The notes beneath the pieces are model-generated. The model was not told where the DNA came from, made no database searches, and worked only from the letters and a program-made list of their open reading frames with translations. Shown here in pieces: positions 34,008-42,839 of a DNA stretch of 64,000 nucleotides. The stretch is from Flavobacterium humidisoli (lineage in GTDB: Bacteria > Bacteroidota > Bacteroidia > Flavobacteriales > Flavobacteriaceae): positions 3,906,001 to 3,970,000 of the forward strand of contig NZ_CP096829.1 in NCBI RefSeq assembly GCF_023272795.1. Direction: 5' to 3'. The number at the start of each line of letters is the position of its first letter. Position 1 is the stretch's first letter. The translations under genes and the position numbers were made by a program.

Positions 34008-34610
34008 ATGGATACCAGATTACACCGTCCAACAGCTTCGGATAGAGAAGTGGACTGGAATAAGAATAAAGTATTGCTTAGTAAAACTGATAAAAAAGGA
34101 ACCATTTTATATGCCAATGAAGACTTTATAGATGTTTCTGGTTATGATGAATTTGAGCTTGTTGGCCAGTCTCATAATATTATACGTCATCCCGATATGC
34201 CAAAAGTAATTTTTAAATTCTTGTGGGATAGTATTAAATCTAGTGAAAACATTCATGTCATTATAAAAAACATGGCAAAAACCGGTCGCTATTACTGGGT
34301 TGTAACCGATTTTAAAATTGTTGCAGATACAGATGGCGAAATTGTAGGCTTCTTCTGCACTCGAAAATCGGTTCCAAACGATATTATTGTAAAATTTATT
34401 GAACCCTTGTACAAGAAACTTTTGCAGATTGAAGAAACCAGCGGTATGCATGCTTCTGAGGAATATCTTGTAGGTTTTCTAGAAGAGAGAAAGAAAACGT
34501 ACATGGAATATATCGATCACATGATTGCAACCGGAAAGGATGATAAAAATAAGATAAGCAAAGGTTTATTTAGTGGTCTTTTTGAAAAGAAAAACGAGGC
34601 AAAAAAATAA
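34008..34610 (+). CDS. Aer-type PAS domain protein
   Basis: 200 residues. Residues ~20-130 form a PAS domain very like that of the aerotaxis receptor Aer: DKKGTILYANEDFIDVSGY, the cofactor-binding signature R60-H61-P62-D63 (NIIRHPDMPK) and W73, then TGRYYWVVTDFKIV. In Aer these residues bind FAD for redox sensing. The tail (130-200) is helical and charged; HAMP, membrane and MCP signalling parts of Aer are all missing. It therefore may be a free redox-sensing subunit acting on the neighbouring membrane sensor. It is followed by a palindromic spacer and convergent recG. Confidence 0.8.
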   Translation: MDTRLHRPTASDREVDWNKNKVLLSKTDKKGTILYANEDFIDVSGYDEFELVGQSHNIIRHPDMPKVIFKFLWDSIKSSENIHVIIKNMAKTGRYYWVVTDFKIVADTDGEIVGFFCTRKSVPNDIIVKFIEPLYKKLLQIEETSGMHASEEYLVGFLEERKKTYMEYIDHMIATGKDDKNKISKGLFSGLFEKKNEAKK

Positions 34611-34727
34611 CAACTGATGATATACTTCATTGTGTCTGATAAAAATATTCACCCCCTTAAATTTGTCCCCCAGCAAAACTAAATCACATGAATATTAGAA
34701 CGCAATGAAGTGTTTTTTTTTCTTTTT

Positions 34728-34805
34728 AGGTTAAAGGCTCAAAGGAGCAGAGGTTCAAAGTTTAAACTACAACTAGAAACCTTAGCACCTTTGAGCCTTT
34801 GCATC
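34728..34805. repeat. Palindromic spacer of AGGCTCAAAGG units
   Basis: Between convergent genes. The left part AGGCTCAAAGGAGCAGAG pairs with the right part TTAGCACCTTTGAGCCT with few mismatches, with a TTTAAAC-rich centre. It ends 2 bases before the recG stop codon. Same design as the spacers at 23754-23838 and 60897-60957, which are also between convergent genes. Confidence 0.7.
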
Positions 34806-34806
34806 T

Positions 34807-36915
34807 TTAACTAATATAATTCCAAATATTCTTTTTCTTGGTTAATTCTATAAAGATGTTTCTTAAAACAGCATGTTCTGGTTTTTGAAGAGCAGAATCT
34901 TCTTTTAAGATTTTCATGGCATAATTTCTTGCCAGAGATAAAATTTCTCTGTCTTTTACAATATCAGCAATTTGAAGGTTTAAAACGCCGCTTTGCTGTG
35001 TCCCCATTAAATCTCCAGGACCACGAAGTTTTAAGTCAACTTCGGCAATTTCAAAACCATCGTTAGTCTGCACCATGGTTTCCATTCTAGTTTTGCTGTC
35101 AGAACTTAATTTATGTCCAGTCATTAAGATGCAATAACTCTGTTCGGCACCGCGACCAACACGTCCACGTAGCTGATGCAATTGAGAAAGCCCAAATCGT
35201 TCTGCACTTTCTATGATCATTACACTGGCATTTGGCACGTTTACACCAACCTCAATTACAGTTGTTGCCACCATAATATTGGTTTTTCCTTCAGAGAAAC
35301 GCTTCATTTCAGAATCTTTATCTGCTGGCTTCATTTTTCCGTGAAGAATAGAAATAGAATATTGCGGAAGCGGAAAATCACGAGAAATACTTTCGTAACC
35401 GTCCATTAAATCCTTATAATCCATTTTTTCCGATTCCTGAATAAGCGGGTAAACAATATAAATTTGTCTTCCTTTTGCAATTTCGTCGCGAAGAAACTTC
35501 CAAACTTTTAGTCTATTGGTATCATAACGATGTACAGTCTGAATTGGTTTTCTTCCAGGAGGTAATTCATCAATAACCGAAATGTCTAAGTCACCATATA
35601 AGCTCATTGCCAGCGTTCTCGGAATAGGAGTAGCGGTCATGACTAAAACGTGTGGCGGAATATCATTTTTCTTCCATAATTTAGATCTTTGCTCCACACC
35701 AAAACGGTGCTGCTCATCAATTACGGCTAAGCCTAAATTCTGAAATTGCACTTTATCTTCCAATAAAGCATGTGTCCCGATTAAAATTTTAAGTTCGCCA
35801 CTTTCCAGTTCTTCATGAATAATTTTTCTTTCAGCAGTTTTAGTAGAACCTGTTAAAATTCGAACATTGATATTTAATGTTTTAGCAAATTCAGATAAAC
35901 CAAGAAAATGCTGATTGGCCAAGATTTCTGTTGGTGCCATCAAACAAGCTTGAAAACCATTATCAATTGCCAAAAGCATACTCATAAAAGCAACAATCGT
36001 TTTTCCAGAACCCACGTCACCTTGTAGTAAACGATTCATTTGAGCATTACTGCCCATATCTGTCCTAATTTCTTTAATCACTCTTTTTTGAGCATTCGTT
36101 AAGTCAAAAGGCAAATGATTTTTATAAAATTCATTAAAAAGTTCTCCTACTTTATCAAATGGATGTCCTTTTATTTTATGTTTTCGAATGAGATTCTTTG
36201 TAATTAATTGCAGCTGAATAAAGAACAATTCTTCAAATTTTAGTCGGAATTGCGCTTTAGCTAAAATTTCAGCACTCTTTGGAAAATGAATGTTGAATAA
36301 TGCAGCACGTTTTGGAATCAGTTTTAATTCTTCAATTAAAAAAGGAGGAAATGTTTCTGTAAATAATGCTTGTGTTTCCAAGAAAAGCTGTTCCATCAAC
36401 TTATTAATGGTACGGTTAGAAATTCCTTTATTAGCCAAAGCTTCTGTCGAAGGATAAACGGGCTGCATAGCCGAACGTAAACTTCTTTCGTGTTCGCTTA
36501 ATAGTTCAATTTCTGGATGTGCCATACTAAATTGGCTTCCGTACAAAGAACATTTTCCAAAAATTACTAAAGGTTCGTTAATCTTTAAGCTTTCGCGAAT
36601 CCATTTGTGACCCTGAAACCAATTTAAGTCAATTTGTCCCGTATCATCAACAAAACTCGCTACGAGACGTTTTTTATTTTTAGCAAATTCAACCGTTTTA
36701 ATGTTGATTATTTTACCAATAATTTGAACTTCAGAACCTGTATTCTGCAATTCATTAATCTTGTAATAACGCGTTCTGTCAATATAACGATTTGGAAAAA
36801 GATTGACTAAATCTCCATATTTATGAATGCCCAATTCCTTGCGAAGCAGCTGGCCACGGCTCGGACCAACGCCTTTTAAGTATTCAATTGGAGTTTCTAG
36901 AAGATTATTAGACAT
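34807..36915 (-). CDS. recG: ATP-dependent DNA helicase RecG
   Basis: 702 residues from the ATG at 36915 (MSNNLLETPIEYLKGVGPSR), the family-typical beginning; the 17 residues upstream are not conserved. Remodels stalled replication forks and Holliday junctions. An N-terminal wedge/OB domain, then two RecA-like domains: Walker A in LLQGDVGSGKTIVAFM, DEQHRFG box, VMTATPIPRTLA, and C-terminal RRLGRVGRG-type motif (HQLRGRVGRGAEQSYC), then the TRG region. Monocistronic. Confidence 0.96.
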   Translation of the reverse strand: MSNNLLETPIEYLKGVGPSRGQLLRKELGIHKYGDLVNLFPNRYIDRTRYYKINELQNTGSEVQIIGKIINIKTVEFAKNKKRLVASFVDDTGQIDLNWFQGHKWIRESLKINEPLVIFGKCSLYGSQFSMAHPEIELLSEHERSLRSAMQPVYPSTEALANKGISNRTINKLMEQLFLETQALFTETFPPFLIEELKLIPKRAALFNIHFPKSAEILAKAQFRLKFEELFFIQLQLITKNLIRKHKIKGHPFDKVGELFNEFYKNHLPFDLTNAQKRVIKEIRTDMGSNAQMNRLLQGDVGSGKTIVAFMSMLLAIDNGFQACLMAPTEILANQHFLGLSEFAKTLNINVRILTGSTKTAERKIIHEELESGELKILIGTHALLEDKVQFQNLGLAVIDEQHRFGVEQRSKLWKKNDIPPHVLVMTATPIPRTLAMSLYGDLDISVIDELPPGRKPIQTVHRYDTNRLKVWKFLRDEIAKGRQIYIVYPLIQESEKMDYKDLMDGYESISRDFPLPQYSISILHGKMKPADKDSEMKRFSEGKTNIMVATTVIEVGVNVPNASVMIIESAERFGLSQLHQLRGRVGRGAEQSYCILMTGHKLSSDSKTRMETMVQTNDGFEIAEVDLKLRGPGDLMGTQQSGVLNLQIADIVKDREILSLARNYAMKILKEDSALQKPEHAVLRNIFIELTKKKNIWNYIS

Positions 36916-37156
36916 TCGAAGATTAGTAATTTTGTAGATGCAAGAAGAAAGAAAAAAAGATAACATTTTGTCTTTTTTCTTCTTCTATTTTCTTTTCTCT
37001 TTAAAAAGCGAAGATAGATTTTAATTGGGAAATTTGAAAATGATTTGTTGTTTTCAAGTGTTTGAAGATTAAGTTATCGTTAAGTCGTGAATTGAAGACG
37101 CAACTATTTTAAACAAGGAAAGTCTTATAAATAGTAAACCATCAAAAAATATAAAT

Positions 37157-37579
37157 ATGAAAAAAATTGTACTTTTAATTGTATTGCTTATTTCAATTTT
37201 TTCCTGTTCTGATAATGACGATAAACCATCTGAAAGTTACGTTGGAAAATGGACGTTGACCAGAATGGGCAGTAATAATCCCGCGGCAAATTCTATAGAT
37301 GTTTTAGAATGGGAAGAATCTTATGCTTTTAATTCTAATAATACATTTTCTAAAACGAGAAAAAAGGAGGGTAAAACTACAACCATTTCAGGAACTTATT
37401 CTGTTATAAAAACCAATGATCAAATACAGTTTGAATTAAATTATACTGCTGAAAGCGATATAGTTGCATCTTGTTTTTCAAAGGCAAAAGAAAATCTATA
37501 CATCATTAACAGTACTGGAAATTTATATGGAACATGGTCTGTATGTGACGGTCCAGTAATGGTGTATGAGAAAAAGTAA
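37157..37579 (+). CDS. Lipocalin-like lipoprotein
   Basis: 140 residues. Lipoprotein signal with lipobox IFSC (Cys17), then a small beta-rich domain starting YVGKWTLTRMGSNN, with alternating strands and a final GTWSVCDGPVMVYEK; this is the lipocalin-like layout common in Bacteroidota. Ligand unknown. It stands alone and is followed by a clear terminator. Confidence 0.75.
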   Translation: MKKIVLLIVLLISIFSCSDNDDKPSESYVGKWTLTRMGSNNPAANSIDVLEWEESYAFNSNNTFSKTRKKEGKTTTISGTYSVIKTNDQIQFELNYTAESDIVASCFSKAKENLYIINSTGNLYGTWSVCDGPVMVYEKK

Positions 37580-37614
37580 TAATTTTGAATGCTTACTAAT
37601 TCATTTTTTTGAAG

Positions 37615-37639
37615 CTCCGTTTCTAACGGAGTTTTTTTT
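37615..37639 (+). terminator. Terminator after the lipocalin-like gene
   Basis: Stem CTCCGTT/AACGGAG (37615-37621, 37625-37631) with a three-base loop TCT and an eight-base T-run. It lies 36 bases past the stop and 81 bases before the next gene. Confidence 0.85.
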
Positions 37640-37719
37640 AATAATTAAAGTCAGTATTATTTTAATAAAAAAAGATAATTACTAGATTTGTTAAAACATT
37701 TAAATTATAAGCCCCAGTT

Positions 37720-39489
37720 ATGATTAAAGAAGAAAAAATTCCTTTTGAAACTATGGTATTTTCGGGAGTTACATTTAAAGTAATTAACCGACACGAAGCC
37801 CACAATATTATTGGAGATCTTACCGATTTCAAGAATCAGAAAATTTATAATGTTTTTGAAGATACTTGGCGTTTTCCTGATTACGAAGAAAATCCGATAT
37901 TTCTATTAGCAGAAGACGATGTAGAAATGGACTTATTTGAGATGGATTTTAGTACCGAAGAACATCCGGATATTTTCATTTTAGGGTTTATTTTCAAAAA
38001 AAATCTAACAGTTGCAAAGCTTATCAGTTCTTACGATACGGATAATTCTCCTGCTTTAATTGTTTTAGGAAAGACAACAACAGTCAATATTAATTTGTTT
38101 GGAAGTGTCCATTATTTAGGTGGAGGCTTGCAGTGCGATACACTTGCTGGAGAATATAATCACGGAGAACTTTTTGTAAAAGGCGATCTTATAGCTTGGC
38201 TAGTTTATACAGATGATATGCTGTTTCATTTTGAACGTTTTACGGATGTGCAGGCGATCATAAGTTCAGGCAGACCCGACGTTTTGATTTGCAGCAATGT
38301 TCAAGATACTGACGGATCTATTATAACTGTCGAGAATTATCTTCCTTCAACTCATAAACTTTCTGATATTGTAGAAGATTCTTTTGTTGAAAATTCAGAT
38401 TACGGCACAGAAATACTAGGCAATAATTATTTAGAAGTTTTTAAAGAAGGGCTTTCTATATTAGATTACGACAAAAAAGAAAAGTATATGTATGCTGATT
38501 TTCGTAATCAGTTTATCAATATGGTGGAAGTTTTGTCTGAAAATGAAGAATTGAAAGAAAACGGAAAAATCGTTAGGCATATTTCTGGAACCACTTATTT
38601 GTTTATTCCTTTTGATTACGAAGGAAAAAAATACAGTCAGATTTCGGAAGAAATAGGAAATAGTTTTAGTATTAGAATGCGTGCTTTATGGTGTCATGAA
38701 GATGAAGAAATTATGATTATTCTGGAATATCTTGATGAAAACGGCGATCCAAAATACCAATGGATGAATGACGAAAATGCTGCAGGAATTGAATTTTTCT
38801 GCGTAAAAAATGCTGTCATGAAAACATTTGAAATATTGATGGCTCCAGAAGCTGAAGAAGAAGATGACGAAGATGATGAAACAGAATATGCAGAGTATGA
38901 TAGCAGTTTTTCATTAGAAGAATTTGCAGTTCAATTTGGTGGCTATAAATTACCTGAAGATTTAGTAAAACTGTATGAATTCGAGCAAGAACATGGGGTA
39001 GAATCTTATTCGGAATGTTTTGGACTTACGATTACCAATGATAAAATAGGAATAAAAACATGGTCTGAGGAAGAAGAGTTTTACAATAGCTTTATTGAAT
39101 TTGCAGGCGCAAACGGTTCGGGAAGTTCGTATGCTTATTGGCTTATAGATAAAGATTTGAATAATTGCCCAATTGTTGTTTTTGGCGACGAAGGTGGAGT
39201 TCACATTGTGGCAGAAAGCACTTGTAAACTAATTCAGCTTCTGACATTAGACACTGAAATTTCTGTTGATTTTGATTCTGCTTATTTTTATAAAGATGAA
39301 GAGTATTATGAAGAAAGCGAGAATAAAGAAGAGTTTCAAGAATGGGTTAAAGCAGAATTTGATCTAGATGCAATAGAAACAAACGAGGAAGCAGATGAAA
39401 TTGTAGATCAGGCGCAAAGAAAGTATAAGCAAAAGTTTAACGATTTTTTAGTAAAGTTTGGTATCGAAATCAGCGAAGAAGATGAATAG
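37720..39489 (+). CDS. SUKH (SMI1/KNR4-like) domain protein with N-terminal beta-helix-like region
   Basis: 589 residues, cytosolic. Residues ~85-180 look like a short right-handed beta-helix (repeated hydrophobic/Gly pattern: VLGKTTTVNINLFGSVHYLG, EYNHGELFVKGDLIAWLVY). A middle part of unknown fold (about 240-370) ends in an acidic run (residues ~378-395). Residues ~395-530 form a SUKH domain (EEFAVQFGGYKLPEDLVKLY, SGSSYAYWLIDKDLN, VVFGDEGGVHIV). SUKH proteins are often immunity proteins against nuclease or other toxins, but no toxin gene is adjacent, so the role is open. The protein is strongly acidic. Confidence 0.75.
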   Translation: MIKEEKIPFETMVFSGVTFKVINRHEAHNIIGDLTDFKNQKIYNVFEDTWRFPDYEENPIFLLAEDDVEMDLFEMDFSTEEHPDIFILGFIFKKNLTVAKLISSYDTDNSPALIVLGKTTTVNINLFGSVHYLGGGLQCDTLAGEYNHGELFVKGDLIAWLVYTDDMLFHFERFTDVQAIISSGRPDVLICSNVQDTDGSIITVENYLPSTHKLSDIVEDSFVENSDYGTEILGNNYLEVFKEGLSILDYDKKEKYMYADFRNQFINMVEVLSENEELKENGKIVRHISGTTYLFIPFDYEGKKYSQISEEIGNSFSIRMRALWCHEDEEIMIILEYLDENGDPKYQWMNDENAAGIEFFCVKNAVMKTFEILMAPEAEEEDDEDDETEYAEYDSSFSLEEFAVQFGGYKLPEDLVKLYEFEQEHGVESYSECFGLTITNDKIGIKTWSEEEEFYNSFIEFAGANGSGSSYAYWLIDKDLNNCPIVVFGDEGGVHIVAESTCKLIQLLTLDTEISVDFDSAYFYKDEEYYEESENKEEFQEWVKAEFDLDAIETNEEADEIVDQAQRKYKQKFNDFLVKFGIEISEEDE

Positions 39490-39521
39490 TAGTTTTTATC
39501 TTTGACTAAAAATTAAAAAAA

Positions 39522-40061
39522 ATGAAAACACATTTAGCGCTTTTACGCGGAATCAACGTTTCGGGACATAATATGATGAAAATGGAGGCTTTGAAAGCAA
39601 TGCTGGAGAACCTTGGATTTCAAAATGTTCGAACGTACCTGCAATCTGGAAATGTTTTTGTGGATAGCGAAGAAGACGCTTCAAAAATTGGGTTTATGAT
39701 TAAACAGGAAATTTTTAAGGTTTTTGGGCATGAAGTTCCTGTTGTAATGATTACTAAAGAAAATTTAGAATCGTGTTTTGCCAATAATGCGTTTTTGAAA
39801 GAGAAAGATGCTGATGTGAAAAAACTATATGTTGCTTTTGTATCAACAACTTTAAAAAAAGAAAACATAAACGATTTAAAAATAAGTCAGTTTAAGCCAG
39901 ACGAAGCGAGTATTGATGAAAACAGAATTTTTATAAAGTACGCTGTTGGTGCAGGAAAGACTCGTTTTGACCAAAAATATATTGAGAAAAAATTAAATGT
40001 AACTGCAACAATTCGCAACTGGAACACAGTTACGAACCTGCTTAAAATGTATGAAGAATAA
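39522..40061 (+). CDS. DUF1697 family protein
   Basis: 179 residues, the family length. Begins HLALLRGINVSGHNMMKMEA, the DUF1697 signature, with YLQSGNVFVDS and ATIRNWNTVTNLLKM at the end. Function unknown. A candidate -7 element TATCTTTG lies at 39497-39504, 17 bases before the ATG. The stop TAA shares its last A with the ATG of the next gene, so the two are coupled. Confidence 0.92.
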   Translation: MKTHLALLRGINVSGHNMMKMEALKAMLENLGFQNVRTYLQSGNVFVDSEEDASKIGFMIKQEIFKVFGHEVPVVMITKENLESCFANNAFLKEKDADVKKLYVAFVSTTLKKENINDLKISQFKPDEASIDENRIFIKYAVGAGKTRFDQKYIEKKLNVTATIRNWNTVTNLLKMYEE

Positions 40062-40462
40062 TGAAGAAGTTTTTTTTATTAGTTTTGGTTCTTGCAATGA
40101 CTGTAAATACTAATGTCTACGCCCGAAATACAAAAACAGTTCCTGAAGATTTTAATACCTTTTTCAGTAAATTCAATACCGATTCCAAATTTCAAATCAG
40201 TAGAGTTATTTTTCCTCTAAAATACAAGGCAAACAATGAAGATTTTGAACTGACAGATTATACAATGACAAAAGAAAAGTATAAAGTTCTTAATTTGAAC
40301 AGAAAAGCAGATGAAAAGTATTTGAAAAGAACAATGTTAATAAAGAAAAATAAAGTTACTCTTGAAGAGCGTGGTCTTGACAACGGAATTTACATTGATT
40401 ATGTCTTTGAATTAAAAGACGGCAAATGGTTCCTGAAAACTTTTGTAGATCAATCTACTTAG
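40061..40462 (+). CDS. Small secreted protein, DUF4348-like
   Basis: 133 residues with a cleavable signal peptide (KKFFLLVLVLAMTVNTNVYA). The mature part starts with VPEDFNTFFSKFNTDSKFQI, a pattern I associate with DUF4348 periplasmic proteins of Bacteroidota. Function unknown. The start overlaps the DUF1697 stop by one base. Convergent with the next gene over a 13-bp gap. Confidence 0.7.
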   Translation: MKKFFLLVLVLAMTVNTNVYARNTKTVPEDFNTFFSKFNTDSKFQISRVIFPLKYKANNEDFELTDYTMTKEKYKVLNLNRKADEKYLKRTMLIKKNKVTLEERGLDNGIYIDYVFELKDGKWFLKTFVDQST

Positions 40463-40475
40463 TATTTCAAACATA

Positions 40476-40979
40476 TTAATCCCGAAGCCATTTTTGCATA
40501 GTAGGAAAAGGAAGTTTATTTGCTTTTTCTGCTTTTTCATTTCCAACACACAGCTCCATCCATTCTAAAAGAGGCAACCCCATATAATTTCCAGATTTAA
40601 AATTAGAAATAAACCAATCAGAATGACCTTTGTATCCGTCTGGATGGAAAACAAATTCGAGCGGAAGCTGTAAATGTTGCAAAGCTGCGTAAGACCATAA
40701 AATTGCAACAATCTCATCTCCTTGTGTTGGCCAGTCTTTGGAAATTTTTGATGAGCCAATTAATTTTCTTTCTGCTGGAGCTGTTACGGCAAGGTGACCA
40801 GCTTCATGTAAAATATCGCCAGGATATAATAATTTATTATAATCAATATAAATGCAATTAGGTCCTAAATCTAAACCTGGCAGAAAGGTTTCGTCAAGGT
40901 CTTTTTCAATAATTTCAATACCAATTTCTTTTAAAAAGATTAGTACTTTTTTTACTTCCTCTTTTTCTTTTAAATCCAT
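40476..40979 (-). CDS. Hypothetical protein with HExxH motif
   Basis: 167 residues, no signal. Contains LHEAGHLAV (residues 57-65), a zinc-metallopeptidase type HExxH, preceded by CIYIDYNKLLYPGDIL as in IrrE/ImmA-like proteins. No other catalytic domain is recognised, so peptidase activity is only a possibility. Last gene of a tight minus-strand operon (ATP-pyrophosphatase, lipoprotein, this gene; spacers 0 and 1 bp). Confidence 0.65.
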   Translation of the reverse strand: MDLKEKEEVKKVLIFLKEIGIEIIEKDLDETFLPGLDLGPNCIYIDYNKLLYPGDILHEAGHLAVTAPAERKLIGSSKISKDWPTQGDEIVAILWSYAALQHLQLPLEFVFHPDGYKGHSDWFISNFKSGNYMGLPLLEWMELCVGNEKAEKANKLPFPTMQKWLRD

Positions 40980-40980
40980 A

Positions 40981-41361
40981 TTAATTTGTTTTTAAAACAG
41001 TTTTCTTGATGTATATCGTGTCGACATTATGAAAAGCTCCTTTTTTCATTCCACCGCCAAATGGCTGTATATATTGAATGTTTTGAGATTCGTAACCTTC
41101 CTTTTTGATCGGTTCGTTTACAGCCAATGTTGGAGCTTCGAATCCAAAAAAGGTAAATTGATGATATCTTTTTTCTTTTAATGAAAAATAACCATTTGAC
41201 TGGCTTGAAGTTTCACCAACGTTACAATTTTCAATAGGCTTTCTAGTTTCGAAATCGTAAATATATCCTGTGATTTGAGGCCTTTTACACCTGTTGACCA
41301 AACAGCTTTGAAAGCTGGAAGAAATAAGAATCACTAAGATAAGTTTTAAGAAAACCTTCAT
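40981..41361 (-). CDS. Small lipoprotein with carboxypeptidase-regulatory-like fold
   Basis: 126 residues. Signal with lipobox FQSC (Cys20). The mature part begins ITGYIYDFETRKPIENCNVG and SNGYFSLKEKRYHQF, the pattern of carboxypeptidase-regulatory/CNA-B-like beta-sandwich domains. It starts directly at the stop of the ATP-pyrophosphatase gene. Function unknown. Confidence 0.7.
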   Translation of the reverse strand: MKVFLKLILVILISSSFQSCLVNRCKRPQITGYIYDFETRKPIENCNVGETSSQSNGYFSLKEKRYHQFTFFGFEAPTLAVNEPIKKEGYESQNIQYIQPFGGGMKKGAFHNVDTIYIKKTVLKTN

Positions 41362-42105
41362 TTATTTTTTTATTAAATCACAATACCAAAATCCAAAATC
41401 AAAAGCAGTTTCATCATTGGTATCGCAAGCTGTGTTAGAAGAATCTTTCTTTTCAGGCTTTTCATATTTTCGGTAGACAATTTCGCCAATTTCAAAATCA
41501 ATTGGTTTTGAAAAAATAGGACCATCAAAAGTAAAAGTATGAAATTCGCCATTTTCACCACAAACATCCACATTTTCAGGTAAATCATTTATAAAATCTT
41601 GATCTATAATTCGGCCTACAAAACTTTTATCCAAGTATTTTTCGTTTACACAAACCACAATGGTTTTGAATCCCAATGAGATAAACTCTTGTATTAAATC
41701 TTGAGTTGGAATTTTCCAAATTGGAAAAACACCTTTTAAGCCAATTTTCGCCAATTGATTTTCGCGATATTGACGCAAATCTTCAAGAAAAATATCTCCA
41801 AAAATAGAATGTGTTATTCCATTATCTTTTAATTCGGTTAAAACTTCGCTCATCACTTTTTCATAAACTTCCATAGTTGGCATTTCTGGAACTTCAAGAA
41901 TTTTTAACGGAATTCCTAGGCTTTGTGCTTGTTCCTGCAATAGTTCAACACGAATTCCGTGCATTGAAATACGTTGATATTGCTGGTTTACGCTTGTTAG
42001 CAAACATTCTATCTGAAAATCAGTATTTTGAAGTGTTTTGTATAAGGCTAGAGCAGAATCTTTACCGCTGCTCCAATTAAATAAGGCTTTTTGAACTGTA
42101 GGCAC
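41362..42105 (-). CDS. Dph6-related ATP pyrophosphatase
   Basis: 247 residues. An N-type ATP-pyrophosphatase with P-loop SSGKDS (residues 12-17) and the family block GIRVELLQEQAQSLGIPL and HSIFGDIFLEDLRQYRENQ, then NGEFHTFTFDGPIF. The eukaryotic relative Dph6 amidates diphthine on EF2; bacteria lack diphthamide, so the bacterial substrate is unknown. First gene of the 42105-40476 operon. Confidence 0.9.
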   Translation of the reverse strand: MPTVQKALFNWSSGKDSALALYKTLQNTDFQIECLLTSVNQQYQRISMHGIRVELLQEQAQSLGIPLKILEVPEMPTMEVYEKVMSEVLTELKDNGITHSIFGDIFLEDLRQYRENQLAKIGLKGVFPIWKIPTQDLIQEFISLGFKTIVVCVNEKYLDKSFVGRIIDQDFINDLPENVDVCGENGEFHTFTFDGPIFSKPIDFEIGEIVYRKYEKPEKKDSSNTACDTNDETAFDFGFWYCDLIKK

Positions 42106-42196
42106 GATTGGGTAGTTTAATAATGTAAACTTACAAAATTGATTCTATTTGTAAAGGAAACCTTTGTAACTTTGGGATTTTACATGCCAAATTAAG

Positions 42197-42832
42197 ATGC
42201 TATTTAGAGAAAAATTTAAAACCAATTCAAGTAGATTGCAAAACTGGGATTATTCTAGTGAAGCGGTTTATTTTATTACGATTGTTACCAAAAATAGGAA
42301 ATCTATTTTTGGTGCTATTGAAGGCGGAAAAATGATTTTAAATGAAAATGGAAAGATTATTGAAAAGGAATTATTAAAATCGATTAAGATCCGTAAAAAT
42401 TGGTTTTTTCATAATTGGATTATTATGCCAAATCATATTCATTTATTAGTAGAAATTCAAAATACGGTTGTTTCTAATAACATGGAAAACCCCCATCATA
42501 TCGTAGAGACGCACTGCAGTGCGTCTACGTCTAGTATATCCACAACAGAGAATAATATTTCGGATATTTCTTTGTCGACAAGCTCGGGTGAGACGCACTG
42601 CAGTGCGCCTCTACAGGACCAAATGGGTTCTGGATTTTCTAGAAAACCTAATTCGATTTCATCATTTGTTGCTATTTTTAAATCAATTACCACAAAACAA
42701 ATAAACGGCGTTGAATCAATTTGGCAGACTAATTATCACGACCATATTGTTAGAAATTACAAAATGTTCGAAAAGATTTACGATTACATTAAACATAATC
42801 CAATATCTTGGGAAACAGATTCTTTAAAATAA
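42197..42832 (+). CDS. REP-associated tyrosine transposase (RAYT, Y1-Tnp)
   Basis: 211 residues. A Y1-type HUH endonuclease: the HUH histidines H80 and H82 lie in IIMPNHIHLLVE, and the C-terminal helix NYKMFEKIYDYIKHNPISW carries the expected tyrosine. Such single-copy enzymes cut REP palindromes in single-stranded DNA. Residues ~100-145, between these motifs, are low-complexity Ser/Thr-rich and contain ETHCSA twice (104-109, 132-137). Each copy is encoded by a REP-like palindrome (42502-42529, 42588-42614) lying in frame. The gene is intact. M1 aminopeptidase follows by 7 bp. Confidence 0.9.
   Translation: MLFREKFKTNSSRLQNWDYSSEAVYFITIVTKNRKSIFGAIEGGKMILNENGKIIEKELLKSIKIRKNWFFHNWIIMPNHIHLLVEIQNTVVSNNMENPHHIVETHCSASTSSISTTENNISDISLSTSSGETHCSAPLQDQMGSGFSRKPNSISSFVAIFKSITTKQINGVESIWQTNYHDHIVRNYKMFEKIYDYIKHNPISWETDSLK
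42502..42529. repeat. REP-like palindrome inside the RAYT gene, copy 1
   Basis: Contains the perfect 18-bp palindrome GACGCACTGCAGTGCGTC (42508-42525), extended by GTAGA on the left and TACG on the right. The GTAGAGAC... form is that of short repeats linked to RAYT enzymes. It is in frame and adds the codons for ETHCSA. Confidence 0.85.
42588..42614. repeat. REP-like palindrome inside the RAYT gene, copy 2
   Basis: GAGACGCACTGCAGTGCGCC followed by TCTAC: same core as copy 1 with one base change and the opposite flank (CTCTAC) better kept. In frame, encodes a second ETHCSA. 86 bases after copy 1. Confidence 0.85.
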
Positions 42833-42839
42833 ATTTTCA

